Assembly (NCBI GenBank): GCA_947471745.1
Contig: CANJKZ010000979.1
Location: forward strand, 1,240,001 to 1,304,000
Reading direction: 5' to 3'
DNA length: 64,000 nt
Origin: Closterium sp. Naga37s-1
Lineage: Eukaryota > Streptophyta > Zygnematophyceae > Desmidiales > Closteriaceae
How positions within the stretch are numbered: position 1 is the first letter of the stretch; the number at the start of each line of letters is the position of its first letter. Below the pieces are notes generated by a model. The model was not told the origin of the DNA, did not search any database, and saw only the letters and a list, made by a program, of their open reading frames with translations. Positions 9,130 through 21,764 of this stretch are shown here, one piece after another. Made by a program: the position numbers and the translations under genes.

Positions 9130-11562
9130 GACTAAGCCAATGCGGCGCTCAGCAATCCCATTTTGCTGAGGGGAGTCCGGAAGCGTGAACGACTGGAGAA
9201 TGCCTTCCCCACGACAAAAGTCCCGCAAGAGGTCGGAGGAGAACTCACCACCTCTGTCAGAGTGCAGACGCAGGACAGGAAGGTCCTGGCCGAACCGCTC
9301 GCGCAGCTGGAGACGGACTGTGCGGATCCAAGGGATCAAGACAGCAGAGACGTCACCCTTGCTGCGCAAGGGGAAGACTGTGGTGTACCACGTGTAGTCG
9401 TCAAGTACCAGCAGAAAGTAGCGCTCGCGGCCCTGTCCACTGATGCGGGCTGGGCCCCACACGTCCATGTGGAGGGTCTGCAGGGGAGCAGTCGTCGGGG
9501 GAAACGAGGAGGAGTGAGGAGCGGCGCGCTGCCGCCCCTCGACGCAAGGAAGACAGGGCGGGGCAGGAGAGGGCGGCAGGGGAGGCAGAGACCTCGGGAG
9601 ACCAGAGACAAGGAGACGGGAGTGCATGCCACGAAGGCGTGGCAGGGAGGGGTGACCCAGGCGGTGGTGCCAAAGAAGAGTCTGGTGCGAGAGGAGGCGA
9701 CACGAGCAAGAGGCGGCTACCTGACCTGACGCGGACACCTGAGCAGACGCAGCGACCTGAGGAGGCTCAGTAGCCAGTGTGTACAGACTCGACCCTGGCC
9801 GACGAGTGAACGTGGCCAGGTGACGCCCCGTCCGTGTGCACGTGCAGATCGACACACGCTGACCCCCAGGAGTGGTGGTAGTGACCATCGCATCCTGAAG
9901 GGCAGCGGTACTCACCAAGTTCGTAGAGAACGAGGGGAGGTGAAGACCTGACAGTGAGCCCGACGGAACCGCCGGACACGGGAGGACAGTGGAGGAACTG
10001 GCAACGACCGGGCCCCCAGAGGGGACAGCCAGTCTGACCGGAACAGGTGCAGGAAGAGGAGTGAGAGTGGTGCTGTCACGAAAGAAACAGCGCGAGGCGC
10101 CGGAGTCCAACGTGAAGGTGTGCAGGGCCTCAGCAGGCGCAGTACCAGGGGGAGGACCAGACGCACTAGCACCTAGAGCAGCAGCGGCTATACCTGGGTC
10201 AGGCGGCACACACCAGTAACAGTCACCCTCAGCACTAAAAGACAAAGCATACATGGCAGAGATAATAACATCAAAGTCTAGGTCAAAGATAGCAACTCCC
10301 GACCTAAGCAACTCCACCCAGCGAGGGCGCTCGACGTCATCACCAAACTCAGTGCGCCAGGCGTCGTCAAGGCGGGCAAAGCAGCGGTGCTCAGTGTGAA
10401 ACCTCCCGCATGTCCTGCCCGCACGGGCACCCGTGCGAATGACATACGGGCAGGTCTCACTACCCTCACCTGCCCCACGCTGAACCAACCACTTACGGAG
10501 CTGCTGGGGCGTCTGAGTCTCGCTCCGATGGTGCTACTGCTGGCCCCGACCACCACAAGGGCCTCCACGCTGAGGTCCAGACCGACCACCACTGGTCCCA
10601 CCGCCTCCACTGCCGCCACTCCCTCCGCTGCCTCCACCGCCGCCACCAGAGCCTCCACCTCCGCCACCGGTCCCACCATCGCCACCACCTCCACCGCCTC
10701 CGCCTCCTCTACCGCTGCCCCCACTGCCACGCCCACTGCCACCTCCACCACCACCGCTGCCTCCTCCACTACCCCGGCCACCCTTGCCCTTGCTGTTGCG
10801 GCGCTTCGTACTAGTCGAAGCAGCACCGACGTCCTCAGGAACAGAGACGTCTGCAGCAGCAGCAGAGGCGAAGGAGGAGGAAAGGGGGGAGGGGGAGCAC
10901 CCCTCAAAGAAGGGTGAGCGCGGGGTGCCACGAGCAGCACCTACAGCAACTGCACTAGTCTCAGCTGCGAGGAGATGCTGCTCGAGGAGGTCAACAGTGA
11001 GGGAAGTGGGGTCGAGGGTGAGGAAGTGGTCCCTGACAGAGCGAAGGGAGTCAGGGAGGCGAGTGACTATGAAGTAGAGGGTGATGAACATGGGGGGCTG
11101 GTTCGTGGGAAGGAACTCAGCAGGGACAGTAGCGCGGTAGCGAGCGTCGCTAGTGCGCAGGTGGGTAACCAGGTCCGCTACTGTGGCAAAAGCCGACAGC
11201 TCAGGGAACAGGTAGGGCAGTAGCAGCCTGCCAATAGCAGCAGTGGCAGGGGAGGAGTAGCGAGCAACTACAGCGTCGTACAAGGCCTGTGCTGTCCTGT
11301 GCTCGCCAAAGTGAGCACATTCGGTTGCGGGCAGGTGGTTGCGAATGGCCAAGCGGGCAGTAGCGTCACGAGACAGCCACTGGGAACGAGTCGAAACGTC
11401 AGCTGTGGCAGGAGGGGCTGGAGCGGCACCGGACACGTGGTCAAACAGTGAGACACTGTCCCGACTGTCGCTCAGTAGGTACAGTTGCAGATCGTCGTGA
11501 CACGTGTCAAATGCTACAGGTCTGCCCTCCGGGTCGAACGGGAGAACTCGAAGCGACGCCAT
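9130..11562 (-). pseudogene. E3 gag, protease and integrase N-terminal half
   Basis: The Met at 11562 begins MASLRVLPFDPEGRP, a copia Gag of the UBN2 type (HLRTSDARYRA, PPMFITLYFIVTRLPDSL, LTVDLLEQHLL), followed by a long Gly-rich stretch. TAG at 10534-10536 breaks the frame (CAG in relatives). Then come a Cys/His motif (CPYVIRTGARAGRTC, then H and C), protease (FTLDSGAS) and the start of integrase (HHRLGHPSLPRL, CLPCVEGRQ, MDVWGPARI, HSDRGGEF, QQNGIAERRIG). The frame is cut by the E6 insertion at 9124. E6 plus the TCCAT duplication separates it from 4308-7572. Confidence 0.88.
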
Positions 11563-13068
11563 AGGGGTCGAGGGGCCAAACAGGGGGCCGGGCGCAGGGC
11601 TCTGAGGTGGGGCCGAGGGGCCAAATAAGGGGCCGGGGGGGGCCGGGCGCCGTGCTGTGAGGTGGGGCCGAGGAGCCTAGGGGCCGCGGGGCCAAACAAG
11701 GGGTCGGGGGGCCTAGGGGGGCCGAGAGGCCTAGGGGGTCGAGGGGCCAAACAAGGGGCCGGGGGGGCCGGGCGCCGTGTTGGGAGGTGGGGCCGAGGAG
11801 CCTAGGGGCCGCAGGGCCAAACAAGGGGCCGGGGGTCCTAGGGGGGCCGAGGGGCCTAGGGGGCCGAGGGGCCAAACAAGGGGCCGGGGGGGGCGGGCGC
11901 CGTGCTGTGAGGTGGGGTCGAGGAGCCTAGGGGCCGCGGGGCCAAACAAGGGGCCGGGGGGCCTAGGGGGGCCGAGGGGCCTAGGGGGCCGAGGGGCCAA
12001 ACAAGGGGCCGGGGGGGGGGCGGGCGCCGTGCTGTGAGGTGGGGGCCGAGGAGCCGAGGGGCCGCGGGGCCAAACAAGGGGCCGGGGGGCCTAGGGGGGC
12101 CGAGGGGCCAAGGGGGCCGAGGGGCCAAACAAGGGGCCGGGGGGGGGGGCGGGCGCCGGGCTATGAGGTGGGGCCGAGGGGCCTAGGGGCCGCGGGGCCA
12201 AACAAGGGGCCGGGGGGCCTAGGGGGGGGGCGAGGGGCCTAGGGGGGGCCGAGGGGCCACACAAGGGGCCTGGGGGGCGCGGGGCCAAACAGGTACGGGG
12301 CCAGGCGCTGGGCAGGTACGGGGCCGGGTGCTGAGCAGGTACAGGGCAGGTATGGGGCCAGGCGCTGGGCAGGTACGGGGCCGAGCGCTGGGCAGGTACG
12401 GGGCCGGGCGCTGGGCAGGTACGGGGCCGGGCGCAGGGCGCGGAATGGGGCCGGGCGCGGGGCTAGGTACGGGGCCGGGCGCGAGGCTAGGTACGGGCCG
12501 TGCGCTGGGCTAGGTACGGGCCGGGCGCGGGGCTAGGTACGAGCCGAGCGCGGGCTAGGTACGGGGCCGGGCGCTGGCTAGGGTCGGGGCCGTGCGCTGG
12601 GCTAGGTACGGGCCGGGCGCGGGGCTAGGTACGAGCCGAGCGCGGACGAGAGACGGGGCCGGGCGCGGGCAGGGTACGGGCCGGTCGCGAAGCTAGGTAC
12701 GGGCCGGGCGCGGGGCTAGGAACGGGGCCGAGCGCGGGAAGGGTACGGGCCGATCGCGGGGCTAGGAACGGGGCCGAGCGCGAGGCTAGGTACGGGCCGA
12801 TCGCAGGGCTAGGAACGGGCCGGGCGCGGGCGACGGAATCGACGGGGCCAGCGGGGCCGAGGGGCCGAGCTAGGGGCGACGGGCAAAGGGGCCGAGCGCG
12901 GGGCGACGGAGTCGACGGGGCCAAGGGGCCGAGGCGACGGGGCCAAGGGGCCGAGCCTAGGGGCTAGGGGCGATGCCAAGGGGCGACGGGCCGGGGCCTA
13001 GGCTAGTAGGGCAGTAGGTGGTGGGCCCATTAAGATTAGGTCCTAGGAAATTTTCGCTCTTAATACCA
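11563..13068. repeat. GC-rich minisatellite leader of E3
   Basis: This is the untranslated leader between 5' LTR and gag. From 11563 to about 12290 it consists of imperfect tandem copies built on GGGGCCAAACAAGGGGCCGG and CCTAGGGGGGCCGAGG, with a larger unit of about 130-150 bp (copies carry GGGCGCCGTGCTGTGAGGTG). From 12290 to about 12830 it is built on GGTACGGGGCCGGGCGC. Open frames here are repeat artefacts. The primer site TGGTATTAAGAGCG abuts the LTR at about 13055-13068 on the minus strand. Confidence 0.85.
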
Positions 13069-13141
13069 TGTTAGAATAAGTGACGAGAATGATTCACTAG
13101 GAAAGGGGGAGGGGTACAAGTAGAATGTCGAGAGAAATTCT
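13069..13141 (-). repeat. 5' LTR of E3, outer fragment
   Basis: TGTTAGAATAAGTGACGAG onward matches the 3' LTR at 3905. It is interrupted at 13141 by T1. The LTR resumes at 14539 and again at 21895. Confidence 0.9.
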
Positions 13142-13372
13142 TGTCAGAACACGCTCTTAACTCTTGACTTAGTAACTTAGGGTTTACCTAGGAAGCGTGA
13201 GTGTCGAGAGTGAGCATGGCAAGAGAATTGGGCAAAAAGAGGATTCACTAAGGAATGTTTACAAGATATAGGATAGGGGAGAGGACAGGGTACACCACCA
13301 GCAGTTGAACCTAATAACTAACTAATACACTAGCAAGCTGTAGGCAGTTAGGATATGCAATATAATTCAACA
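13142..13372 (-). repeat. 3' LTR of T1
   Basis: 231 bp, nearly identical to 14303-14533. It is followed by CACCCCCGTAACTGCC, the polypurine tract seen on the other strand. Confidence 0.92.
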
Positions 13373-13572
13373 CACCCCCGTAACTGCCTACGGCTATAGC
13401 TAGTGGTGTCTGGCACCAGGTCGCCTGGAGAGCGGTTGCTGTAGCTGGGATAGGCACAGAAACAGCGGTGGCTGAGCGGCAGCACCTGTGAACGCCAGAA
13501 CGGAGGAGGGCGCGGAGAGCGCGAAGGAGGGCTGGGATAGCCGGAGGGCGAAGGATGCTGGTCGCTCGCCAT

Positions 13573-14100
13573 CTACGAGCAAACACAACTGTTGGTGAGG
13601 AGGAGGAAGCTGGTGGTGGTGCACAGGAGGAGAGCAGAGGAGATGCGGCTGGAGAGGAGAGAGGAGGAGGAGATGCGGCTATAGGAGAGGAGACTGGAGG
13701 AGGAGATGCGGCAAAAGGAGAGGAGAGGAGAGAGGAGGAGATGCGGCTGGAGGAGAAGAGGAGAGGAGAGGAGAGGAGAGGAGAAGAGGAGGAGGAGAGG
13801 AGAGGAGAGGAGAGGAGAGGAGAGGAGGTGGCTGGCGCGGCAGAAGCTTTCCCGCCACCCCCTCATCCCCCTCCCCCCCATGCGCTGGCGCTGGCGGAAG
13901 TGCTGGCGCTGGGCGCTGGCGTCGCGCTGGCGCTGGCACCCGCCGTTGGCGCTTGCGCTAGCGCCCGCCGTCGGCGCTGGCGTCCGCGCTGGCGCTTGCG
14001 ACCGCCGTTGGCGCTGGCGGTGGCGCCCGCCGTTGGCGCTGGCGCTGGCGCCCGCCGTTGGCGCTTGCGCTGGCGCCCGCCGTCGCCTCGCTGGCACGCT
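13573..14100. repeat. GGAGA and GCGCTGGCG simple repeats inside T1
   Basis: A purine run of (GGAGA)n from about 13600 to 13835 is followed by GCGCTGGCGCCCGCCGTTG repeats (13880-14100). Several frames are open through both, but with repeat composition only. Confidence 0.85.
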
Positions 14101-14302
14101 CGCCACTGGCAGAGCGCGACGGGGCAGGCGAAAGGGGGCAGCGCGACGGGTGCTGCAAAAGCAGCGGAGTTCGAGCCAGCAGCGGATTTCGCGCTACTAG
14201 CAGTAGCAGCCATGCCAGCAGCACAATAAGTCGCCATGGCAGATCGCGGGTTTGGTGGGCCCATGAAAACGAGGTCCTAGGAGGGACCACTCTCTGATAT
14301 CA

Positions 14303-14533
14303 TGTCAGAACACGCTCTTAACTCTTGACTTAGTAACTTAGGGTTTACCTAGGAAGCGTGAGTGTCGAGAGTGAGCATGGCAAGAGAATTGGGCAAAAAG
14401 AGGATTCACTAAGGAATGTTTACAAGATATAGGATAGGGGAGAGGATAGGGTACACCACCAGCAGTTGAACCTAATAACTAACTAATACACTAGCAAGCT
14501 GTAGGCAGTTAGGATATGCAATATAATTCAACA
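14303..14533 (-). repeat. 5' LTR of T1
   Basis: Mate of 13142-13372. Directly followed by the target copy ATTCT. Confidence 0.92.
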
Positions 14534-14551
14534 ATTCTGTACCCCCTAAGG

Positions 14552-14676
14552 TGAGAAGAAACGAGGAATGAGAATGACTAAGGGAAAGTTGGGTACAAAT
14601 ACAAACCCTAGAAAACTGTACCCCATATGTGCTACCCCACTATAGCCTACAGTAGCTCTGTCATATAAATCTGACA
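14552..14676 (-). repeat. 3' LTR of E4
   Basis: Identical to 21765-21889. Followed by the polypurine tract (CCCACTTTGCCTATGGGGGTG on the minus strand, about 14677-14697). Confidence 0.95.
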
Positions 14677-14883
14677 CACCCCCATAGGCAAAGTGGGGGA
14701 GAACAAGGGGTCACAAGACCAGTCAAGCAAAGCAAAGCAAGCTCAGGGTGGATCACAAAGTCACCACACATTCCGAGCACAAGTTCAAGGCCACAAGGCC
14801 AGTTCACATGCAGGATTACATATATATATAAGGCTAGACAAGCAAGAGCAGGTGTATATATATATGCAACAGTACAAACAAGG

Positions 14884-17800
14884 TCAAGGGGTGAGCAAGT
14901 GAGGCAAGGTAGGCACAAGGCCCAGCTGAGTACAGAAACGCTGATGATCACAAGGCGCAAGTGCCTTGGTGAAGATATCAGCAGTGTTGGCCTGAGAGGC
15001 CACGTACGCAAGCCGCAGCTGACCACGCTGCTGTAGCTCACGAGCAAGGAAGTAGCGAAGAGCAATGTGCTTCGTTCTGTGCTCCAGTCTCTGCTCTCGA
15101 CACAAGGCCAGCATGGCCTTGTTGTCTACGTACAGCACTGGAGGAGAACGAGGCGGCTCTCCGAGGTCAGTCAGCAGGTAGGTGAGCCAGCGAAGCTCCT
15201 GTGCAGCCATGGCCCCGGCGTAGATCTCAGCCTCACAACTGGAGCCGAGAACAGAAGACGAGCGGGTAGCCCGCCACGAAACAGAGCCAGAACCAAGGCT
15301 GAAGGTGTAACCCTGTCACGACCGCTGCGTAGCCTGGTCGTCAGCCCAAGAAGCGTCTGCGTGCCCAGTGAGGACCACTGGACTCTGCCCTCCAAGCACA
15401 AGCCCCATGCCCGACGTACTGCACAAGTAGCGCAACACCCTCTTTGCTGCAGCCATGTGCTCCGGTCTGTGTCTCCCAGGAGCAACATAGCGTGCGAGAA
15501 TGCTAAGAGGGTATGCAAGGTCAGGTCATGTGCAGGTCATCAGGTACATGAGGCAGCCAACAAGCTCTGGGTACGGGCCACTCGACTCTACGGACTCATC
15601 CGAAGGCAGAGCTGAGAGCGAGTGGCGAGTAGGCAGAGGAGTGGCCTGAGGCGAGGAGTACGTGAAGCCGAAGCGCTGAAGGACCTGCTGCACCATGTGT
15701 GACTGAGTCAGGGTAATGGTGCGGCGTGCTCTGTCCCGGGTGATCTGCAAGCCAAGGTAGCTGCGCAGTTCACCCAGGTCTGTGCACGTGTGTCTCTTCT
15801 GCAGCTCGGACTTCACGTGGGCGAGTCCAGCAGTGTCAGCTGTGGCAAAGACCAAGTCGTCGACGTACACGAGGATGTAGAACGGCGGCAAAGAAGTGTC
15901 GGTGCGCAGAAACAGCGACGGGTCGGCAGTAGAGGGAGCAAACCCAAGAGCCGCAAGTGTAGTCCTCAGTGTGTCGTGCCACTCACGCGGTGCCTGGCGG
16001 AGACCGTAGACTGGCCGCCGGAGGCTCCACTGGGTGCCAGGAGGAAAAGACCCAGTGAAGCCAGGTGGGCGACGCAGCCAGATCTCCTCGTGCAGGCTGC
16101 CCTGCAAGAAAGCAGTGCTGAAGTCAAGAGAGTGCAGCTCGTAGTCGCGGTGAGCAGCTATGTGCAGCAGTACCCGAAGAGTGGTCATCTTCGGGGTGGG
16201 AGAGAAGGTCTGAAAGTAGTCAACTCCCTGCCGCTGACTGAAGCCACGAGCCACGTAACGCGCCTTGAAGACAGGCGGAGAACCCGGCGGCCGCTTCACC
16301 CTGAAAATCCACATGCCACTGACGATGTTCGCCCCAGGCGGGGGAACCTCGTCAACGTAGGTGCCTGTGGACTTCCAGGAAGCCATCTCTGTGTCCATAG
16401 CTGCCTGCCACTGAGAGGAGTAGGGACCCTCTATCGCCTCCGCGTAAGAGCGCGGAGTCGGGATGTCAAGTGCATCCGGGTCTCCCTCAGGGGTAAGCAG
16501 TACGGACACGAGATGAGGTGAAGCAGCAGCCAAACACTGGAACTCCTCCTGCCTGTCCTCAAGGACGTCCGTGCCAAGGGCACACTCACCCCCGACGGAC
16601 GGAGGACAGACAGACTCAGACTCAACGACAAGACAAGCAGCGTAGTCTAGACGACAGCGAGCAGCAAAGTCGACGAGCTCAGCAACTAGGGCAGACGCAG
16701 CAGTGGACGCAAAGGAAGGGTCAATGACGACAGTAGCAAGGAGACGCGTTACAGTAGGACTGGCAGCACGAAGAGAGTCCGACTCCGGGTCGGGAAGAGC
16801 AGGAAGAGAGGACTCAGGAGGAGAAGGCAAAGGGGCACGCAGAGGAGCAGTGGACGGACGCAAAGACATCCGGTGCGTGCCAGGGACAGGAGGAGGACGC
16901 TGACGCGAACCACGACCACTAGCGTGAGCATTACGGACAGGCGACGCAGGACGCGACGCAGGCTCACGACGCTCAGCAAGACCTCCAGTAGGACCAGTGT
17001 AGGGAGAAGGAGCGGGCAGTGGGGAGGCCGGCTGTAACTGTAACTGTGACAGGACAGGCTGTGGACACTCTAAGGGAGGAGGAGGACCAGTAGAAGGCGG
17101 GAGACCAAGAACCTGCTGAAGGAGCGGAACGAAGTACGGCCGAGGCCGCGCGGCGACTCCAGACACAGCAGGGACAGCACCAGTACCCCCAGCGGCAGCA
17201 CCAGCGCCAGCAGCACCTCCAGCTCCAGTACCTCCAGCAGCACCAGTAGCACCCCCAGCAGGACCGCCTCCAGGACCGACAGCAGTAGCCTCAGCGTCAA
17301 CACCCTGAGCAGCTCCAGCTCCAGTCGTACCCGTAGGCCCAGCAGCTCCAGTACTCCCAGTACGAGCACCTCCGGGACCCGCGGCACCAGCACCCTCAGT
17401 AGCCGAAGAACCTCCAGCACCAGCAGCACGCCTCCAGCGCCGGGCAAACCACTCGCGCAGCTCCTGTGGAGAGAGTGGCTCCCGCCGAGACGAAGCACCC
17501 GGAGAACCTCCAGGCTCAGCACCGCCAGACGCCACACAAGCAGGCCCAGCTCCCTCAGGCTCCGCACCCCCAGGCTCAGCACCTCCAGGCGTAGCACCCC
17601 CAGGCTCAGCACCCCCAGGCTCAGCACCCCCAGGCTCAGCACCCCCAGTAGTAGCACCTCCAGGCTCAGTACCCCCAGGCTCAGCACCCCCAGTAGTAGC
17701 ACCCTCAGGCTCAGCACCCCCAGGCGTAGCACCCACACGCTCAGCACCCCCAGAGTCAGCACCCCCAGGCTCAGCACCCTCAGCAGCACCAGAGTCACCA

Positions 17801-19788
17801 GTAACCTCGACAGGCTCGACTGCGTCTACCTGGGACACACCTGAAGGGGCAGGACCCTGAGGGGGGAGGGGGTCTACCGGGGGGGGACCTGGCACAAGGA
17901 AGAGCGGTGGTGGGGGGAGGGACGGAGTGCGGTAGGGGAAGAGGCGGTAGTAGGGGACCGACTCGTCAAACGTGACGTCCTGGGAGGACAGAACACGGCG
18001 AGAGGTGGGGTGGTAGAACTGCCACCCTGGCGCGTCAGGGGGGAAGCCAAGGAAGACGCAAGGAGCAGCACGAGGGGACAGCTTGTCCGCAGACAAGTCG
18101 CGGACAAACGCCCGAGATCCCCAGACACGGAACGCAGACGCATCGCCAACCTTCCCCGTCCACAGCAAAGCTGGGGAGGTCTCCGGCCTGGAGACCCTAG
18201 GGTGAAGGTTGATCTGATGCGCCGCGTACCGAACCGCAAACGGCCACAGAAAATGGGGGGCAGCCGCATGCATCATGGACGTACGGGCGACGTCCATGAC
18301 CATGCCAATGCGGCGCTCAGCAATCCCATTTTGCTGTGGAGAGTCCGGAAGCGTGAAGGTCTGGCGGATGCCTCGTGCACGACAGTAGGCTCGCAGAAGG
18401 CCAGAGGAGAACTCTCCACCTCTGTCAGAGTGCAGACGCAGAACAGGAAAGTCCGAGCCGAAGCTCTGCCTGAGCTGGAGACGAGCTGCGCGGATCCAGT
18501 CGATCAACACCTCAGTGACATCACCCTTGCTGCGCAAGGGGAAGACTGTGGTGTAACGCGAGTAGTCGTCAACACCAGCAGGAAGTAGCGCTCGTGACCC
18601 TGTCCACGGACGCGGGCCGGGCCCCACACGTCCATGTGAAGCGTCTGCAGCGGGGCCTCTGTCGGAGGAAACTGGGAGGAGTGAGGGGCAGCCCGCTGCC
18701 GCCCCTCGACACAGGGGACGCAGGTAGGGCCAGGCCCCGGAGGAAGGGGAGGGAGGGACCGGGGAAGACCAGAGACAAGGACACGGGAGGCCATGCCTCG
18801 GAGACGAAGCAGGGAGGGGTGACCAAGGCGGTGGTGCCAGAGGAGAGTCTCGTGAGACAGGAGGCGACACGAACAGGGGGCAGACTCAGGACCAGACCTG
18901 GACGCTGCAGCAAACACCTGACCTGACGCAGCTACCTGACCAGACGCAGTGACTGGAGGAGACGCAGTGGTCAGGGTGTACAGGCTCGACCCCGGCCGAC
19001 GGGTAAACGTGGCCACGTGTCGGCCAGTCCGAGCGTCCGTGCAGTGGGTCACCCGCTGACTCGCAGGAGTGAACTGGTGAACCCCCGCATCCTGTAGGTC
19101 AGCACCACTCACCAAGTTCGTAGAGAACGAGGGGAGGTAAAGACCAGACAGGGTGCCAGAGGGGGCCGCCGGACACGGGAGGACAGTGGAGAAGTGAGCA
19201 AGGACAGGACCCCCATAGGGGTCTGCCAGAGAGACCGCAACTGGCCGGCCAAGCGGCGTGAGTGTGGTGCGGTCTCGAAAGAAGGAGCGAGAAGCCCCCG
19301 AGTCAAGGGTGAAGGTGTGGGAGGCCGAAGCCGACGCAGAACCTGAGAGAGCAGACTCACCAGCACCTGAGGGAGCAGACGCACCTAGAGCAGCAGCCTC
19401 GCTAGCACCTAGAGCAGCAGCCTCACCAGTACCTAGAGCAGCAGTCTCAATGCCCGAGTCGGGCGGAAAACACCGGTAACAGTCACCCTCATCACTAATA
19501 GTCACAGTATACATAGCAGCAAGAATAGCATCAAAGTCAAGGTCAAAGACAGCGACACCCGCCCTAGACAGCTCACCCCAGCGGGGGATCTCAGTGGCCT
19601 CAGGGAACTGGTGACGCCAAGCGTCCGTCAGGCGGCCAAAGCAGCGCTGGGTGGAGTGCGCACCCCCGCACTGGTCACCCGCGCGGTCGCCGGTGCGGAG
19701 GACGTAGGTGCACGGACCAGTACCCCCACCCCGCTGGCGTGCAGCGTACCACTCACGGAGCTGCTGAGGGGGGGGGATGTCACGAGTG

Positions 19789-19829
<41 letters not shown>

Positions 19830-20855
19830 CTGACCACCACCGGAGCCGACCCTCTGCACAGCGCCACCCCGACCAGCTCCACCTCCTCCGCCGCCGCCTC
19901 CTCCACCGCCGCTACCTCCGCTCCCACCGCCACCGCCGCCGCCGCCTCCGCCTCCACCGCCGCCACCGACACCTCCACCCCCACCACCACCCCCACCGCC
20001 ACCCCCACCCCCTCCACTGCCTCCACCGCCGCCTCCACCGCCCCCGCTAGCTCCTCCAGTGCCCCTGCCCCCCTTGCCCTTGCCAGGGCGGCGTCTCCTG
20101 CTAGGGGTAGACGCCGCACCGACCGACTCAAGCCCAACGAGGTCGGCCGCAGCAGCAGAGGCAACAGAGGGCAAAAGGGGGGAGGGGGAACACCCCTCAA
20201 AGATGGGGGTGCGAGGGTCACCACGAGAGGCTCCTACAGCGACTATGCTCTTCTCTGCTGCTAGGAGGGACTTCTCGAGGAGGTCAACGGTGAGAGTGGT
20301 GGGGCAAACTGAGAGGAAGTGGTCCCTGACTACGCGAAGGGAGTCAGGGAGCCGGGTGACTATGTAGTAGAGGGTGATGTACATGGGGGGGGGGTTCTTG
20401 GCGCAGAACTCAGCAGGAAGCGCAGCGCGGTAGCGAGTGTCACTAGTGCGGAGGTGCGTAATGAGGTCGGCGACTGTGGGAAAGGCAGCAAGGTCAGGGA
20501 AGAGGTACGGTAGCATGAGGCGGCTCAGTGCAGCAGTGGCAGGGGAGGAGTAGCGCGCAACTACAGCGTCGTACAAGGTGTGAGCACTCTTGTACTGGCT
20601 AAAGTGCGCACGCTCAGAGGTAGGCAGGTGGCGACGCACAGCAAGACGTGTAGCAGCATCGCGCGTGGCCCACTGTGAGCGAACAGTGGCGTCAGCATCA
20701 GCAGCGGGGGCAGGGGAGGCACCAGAAGTGAGGTCAAAGAGGGAGAGGCCGTCTGCTCTGTCGCACTGTAAGAAAAGCTGCAGGTCATCTATCCAGACGT
20801 CAAAGTCAATGGCCCGACCCTCAGCGTCAAAAGCGAGGACACTAGGGGTAGCCAT
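14884..20855 (-). pseudogene. E4 Gag-Pol polyprotein, lightly damaged
   Basis: Met at 20855 (MATPSVLAFDAEGRA). Domains in order: UBN2-type Gag; a long poly-Gly tract; a poly-Gln run; a Cys/His motif (CTYVLRTGDRAGDQC then H and C); protease FTLDSGAS; integrase (HHRLGHPSL, CVPCVEGRQ, MDVWGPA, HSDRGGEF, NGIAERRIG); Ala/Gly/Pro repeat linker; RT with YVDDLVFAT; RNase H (HADASWADD, CEAEIYAG, DNKAMLAL); stop at 14884. Damage: a one-base loss near 18572 (CAACACC versus CAACGACC in E5) shifts the frame at VDDYSRY; TGA at 15526-15528 (CGA in sisters); TGA at 15316-15318 (TCA in sisters). Elsewhere the frame is long and open. Confidence 0.92.
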
Positions 20856-20879
20856 GACAGCAGTAGACTAGCAGCGCAA

Positions 20880-21745
20880 ACAGTAGGGTGAGGGCAGTGC
20901 TGTGAAAGAGGCGCTGCTCTTACCGGACAAGGCGGCTCGGGTGGCTCGGCTGCAGGGCGGCTCGGCGGCTCGGCTGCTGGGCGGCTCGGCGGCTCGGCTG
21001 CTGGGCGGCTCGGCGGCTCGGCTTCTGGGCGGCTCGGCTGCTGGGCGGCTCGGCGGCTGGGCGGCTCGGCTGCTTGGCGGCGCGGCGGGGCCGCTGAGAG
21101 GGCGGCGTCCGGGGCCGCTGGGAGGAGGCGGCGAGGCCGCTGAGAGGAGGCGGCGGGGCCGCAGGTAGGTGGCGGGGCCGCTAGTAGGTGGCGGGGCCGC
21201 AGGTAGGTGGCGGGGCCGCTGGTAGGTGGCGGGGCCGCAGGTAGGTGGCGGGGCCAGCACAGGTAGGTGGCGGGGCCGCGGGTAGGTGGCGGGGCCGCTG
21301 GTAGGTGGCGGGGCCGCAGGTAGGTGGCGGGGCCGCTAGTAGGTGGCGGGGCTGCAGGTAGGTGGCGGGGCCGCACAGGTAGGTGGCGGGGCCGCACAGG
21401 TAGGTGGCGGGGCCGCGGAGGGCGGCGACGAGCCGTAGGGGGCCGTGAGGGGCCGCGGGAGGGGCCGTAAGGGGCGTAAGGGGCCGCGCGAGGGGCCGTA
21501 AGGGACGGCGCGAGGGGCCGTAAGGGGCGGCACGAGGGGCCGTAAGGGCGGCACGAAGGGCCGTAAGGGGCGGCGCGACGAGCCGTGAGGGGGCCGCTAA
21601 GGGCGACGCGACGGGGCCGTGAGGGGCCTAGCGAGGGCGCGACGGTAGGGGGAGCACACAGGGCGCGACTCGGGCCTGAGCGAAGCGCGCTCCGGGCAGG
21701 AAAAAAAAAATTCGTGGTGGTGGGCCCTAGGAATCGTTCCCACTA
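20880..21745. repeat. GC-rich minisatellite leader of E4
   Basis: GGCGGCTCGGCTGCTGG repeats (about 20935-21085), then about 14 copies of GGTAGGTGGCGGGGCCGC (about 21160-21415), then GGGGCCGTAAGGGGC repeats (to about 21620). It lies between gag and the 5' LTR, the same place as the repeats of E3 and E5. Confidence 0.9.
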
Positions 21746-21764
21746 GGGAACCTGCTCGATACCA
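21745..21764 (-). promoter_or_regulatory. tRNA-iMet primer binding site of E4
   Basis: On the minus strand TGGTATCGAGCAGG follows the LTR end directly, close to the plant initiator-Met complement TGGTATCAGAGC. Confidence 0.75.

Larger units (their letters stand above)
13142..14533 (-). mobile_element. miniature LTR retrotransposon T1 (1392 bp)
   Basis: Two 231-bp LTRs (13142-13372 and 14303-14533) start TGTCAGAACACG and end TTCAACA. They differ at only about one position that I can see (GGACAGGG versus GGATAGGG). They are flanked by ATTCT (13137-13141 and 14534-14538). Minus-strand polarity is shown by the polypurine tract (GTTACGGGGGTGTG next to the left LTR) and a primer-like TGATATCAGAGAGTGG next to the right LTR. 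The interior of about 930 bp has no pol. A short frame starting MASDQHPSPSG near 13572 resembles only a Gag start. It is a TRIM/SMART-like non-autonomous element. Confidence 0.92.

Noticed and set aside
11507-12924. Pro-rich frames such as PRPLGPPR repeats
   Set aside because: They are the minisatellite leader of E3.
13555-14290. Ala/Trp/Arg-rich frames
   Set aside because: They lie in GGAGA and GCGCTGGCG repeats of T1 between two LTRs.
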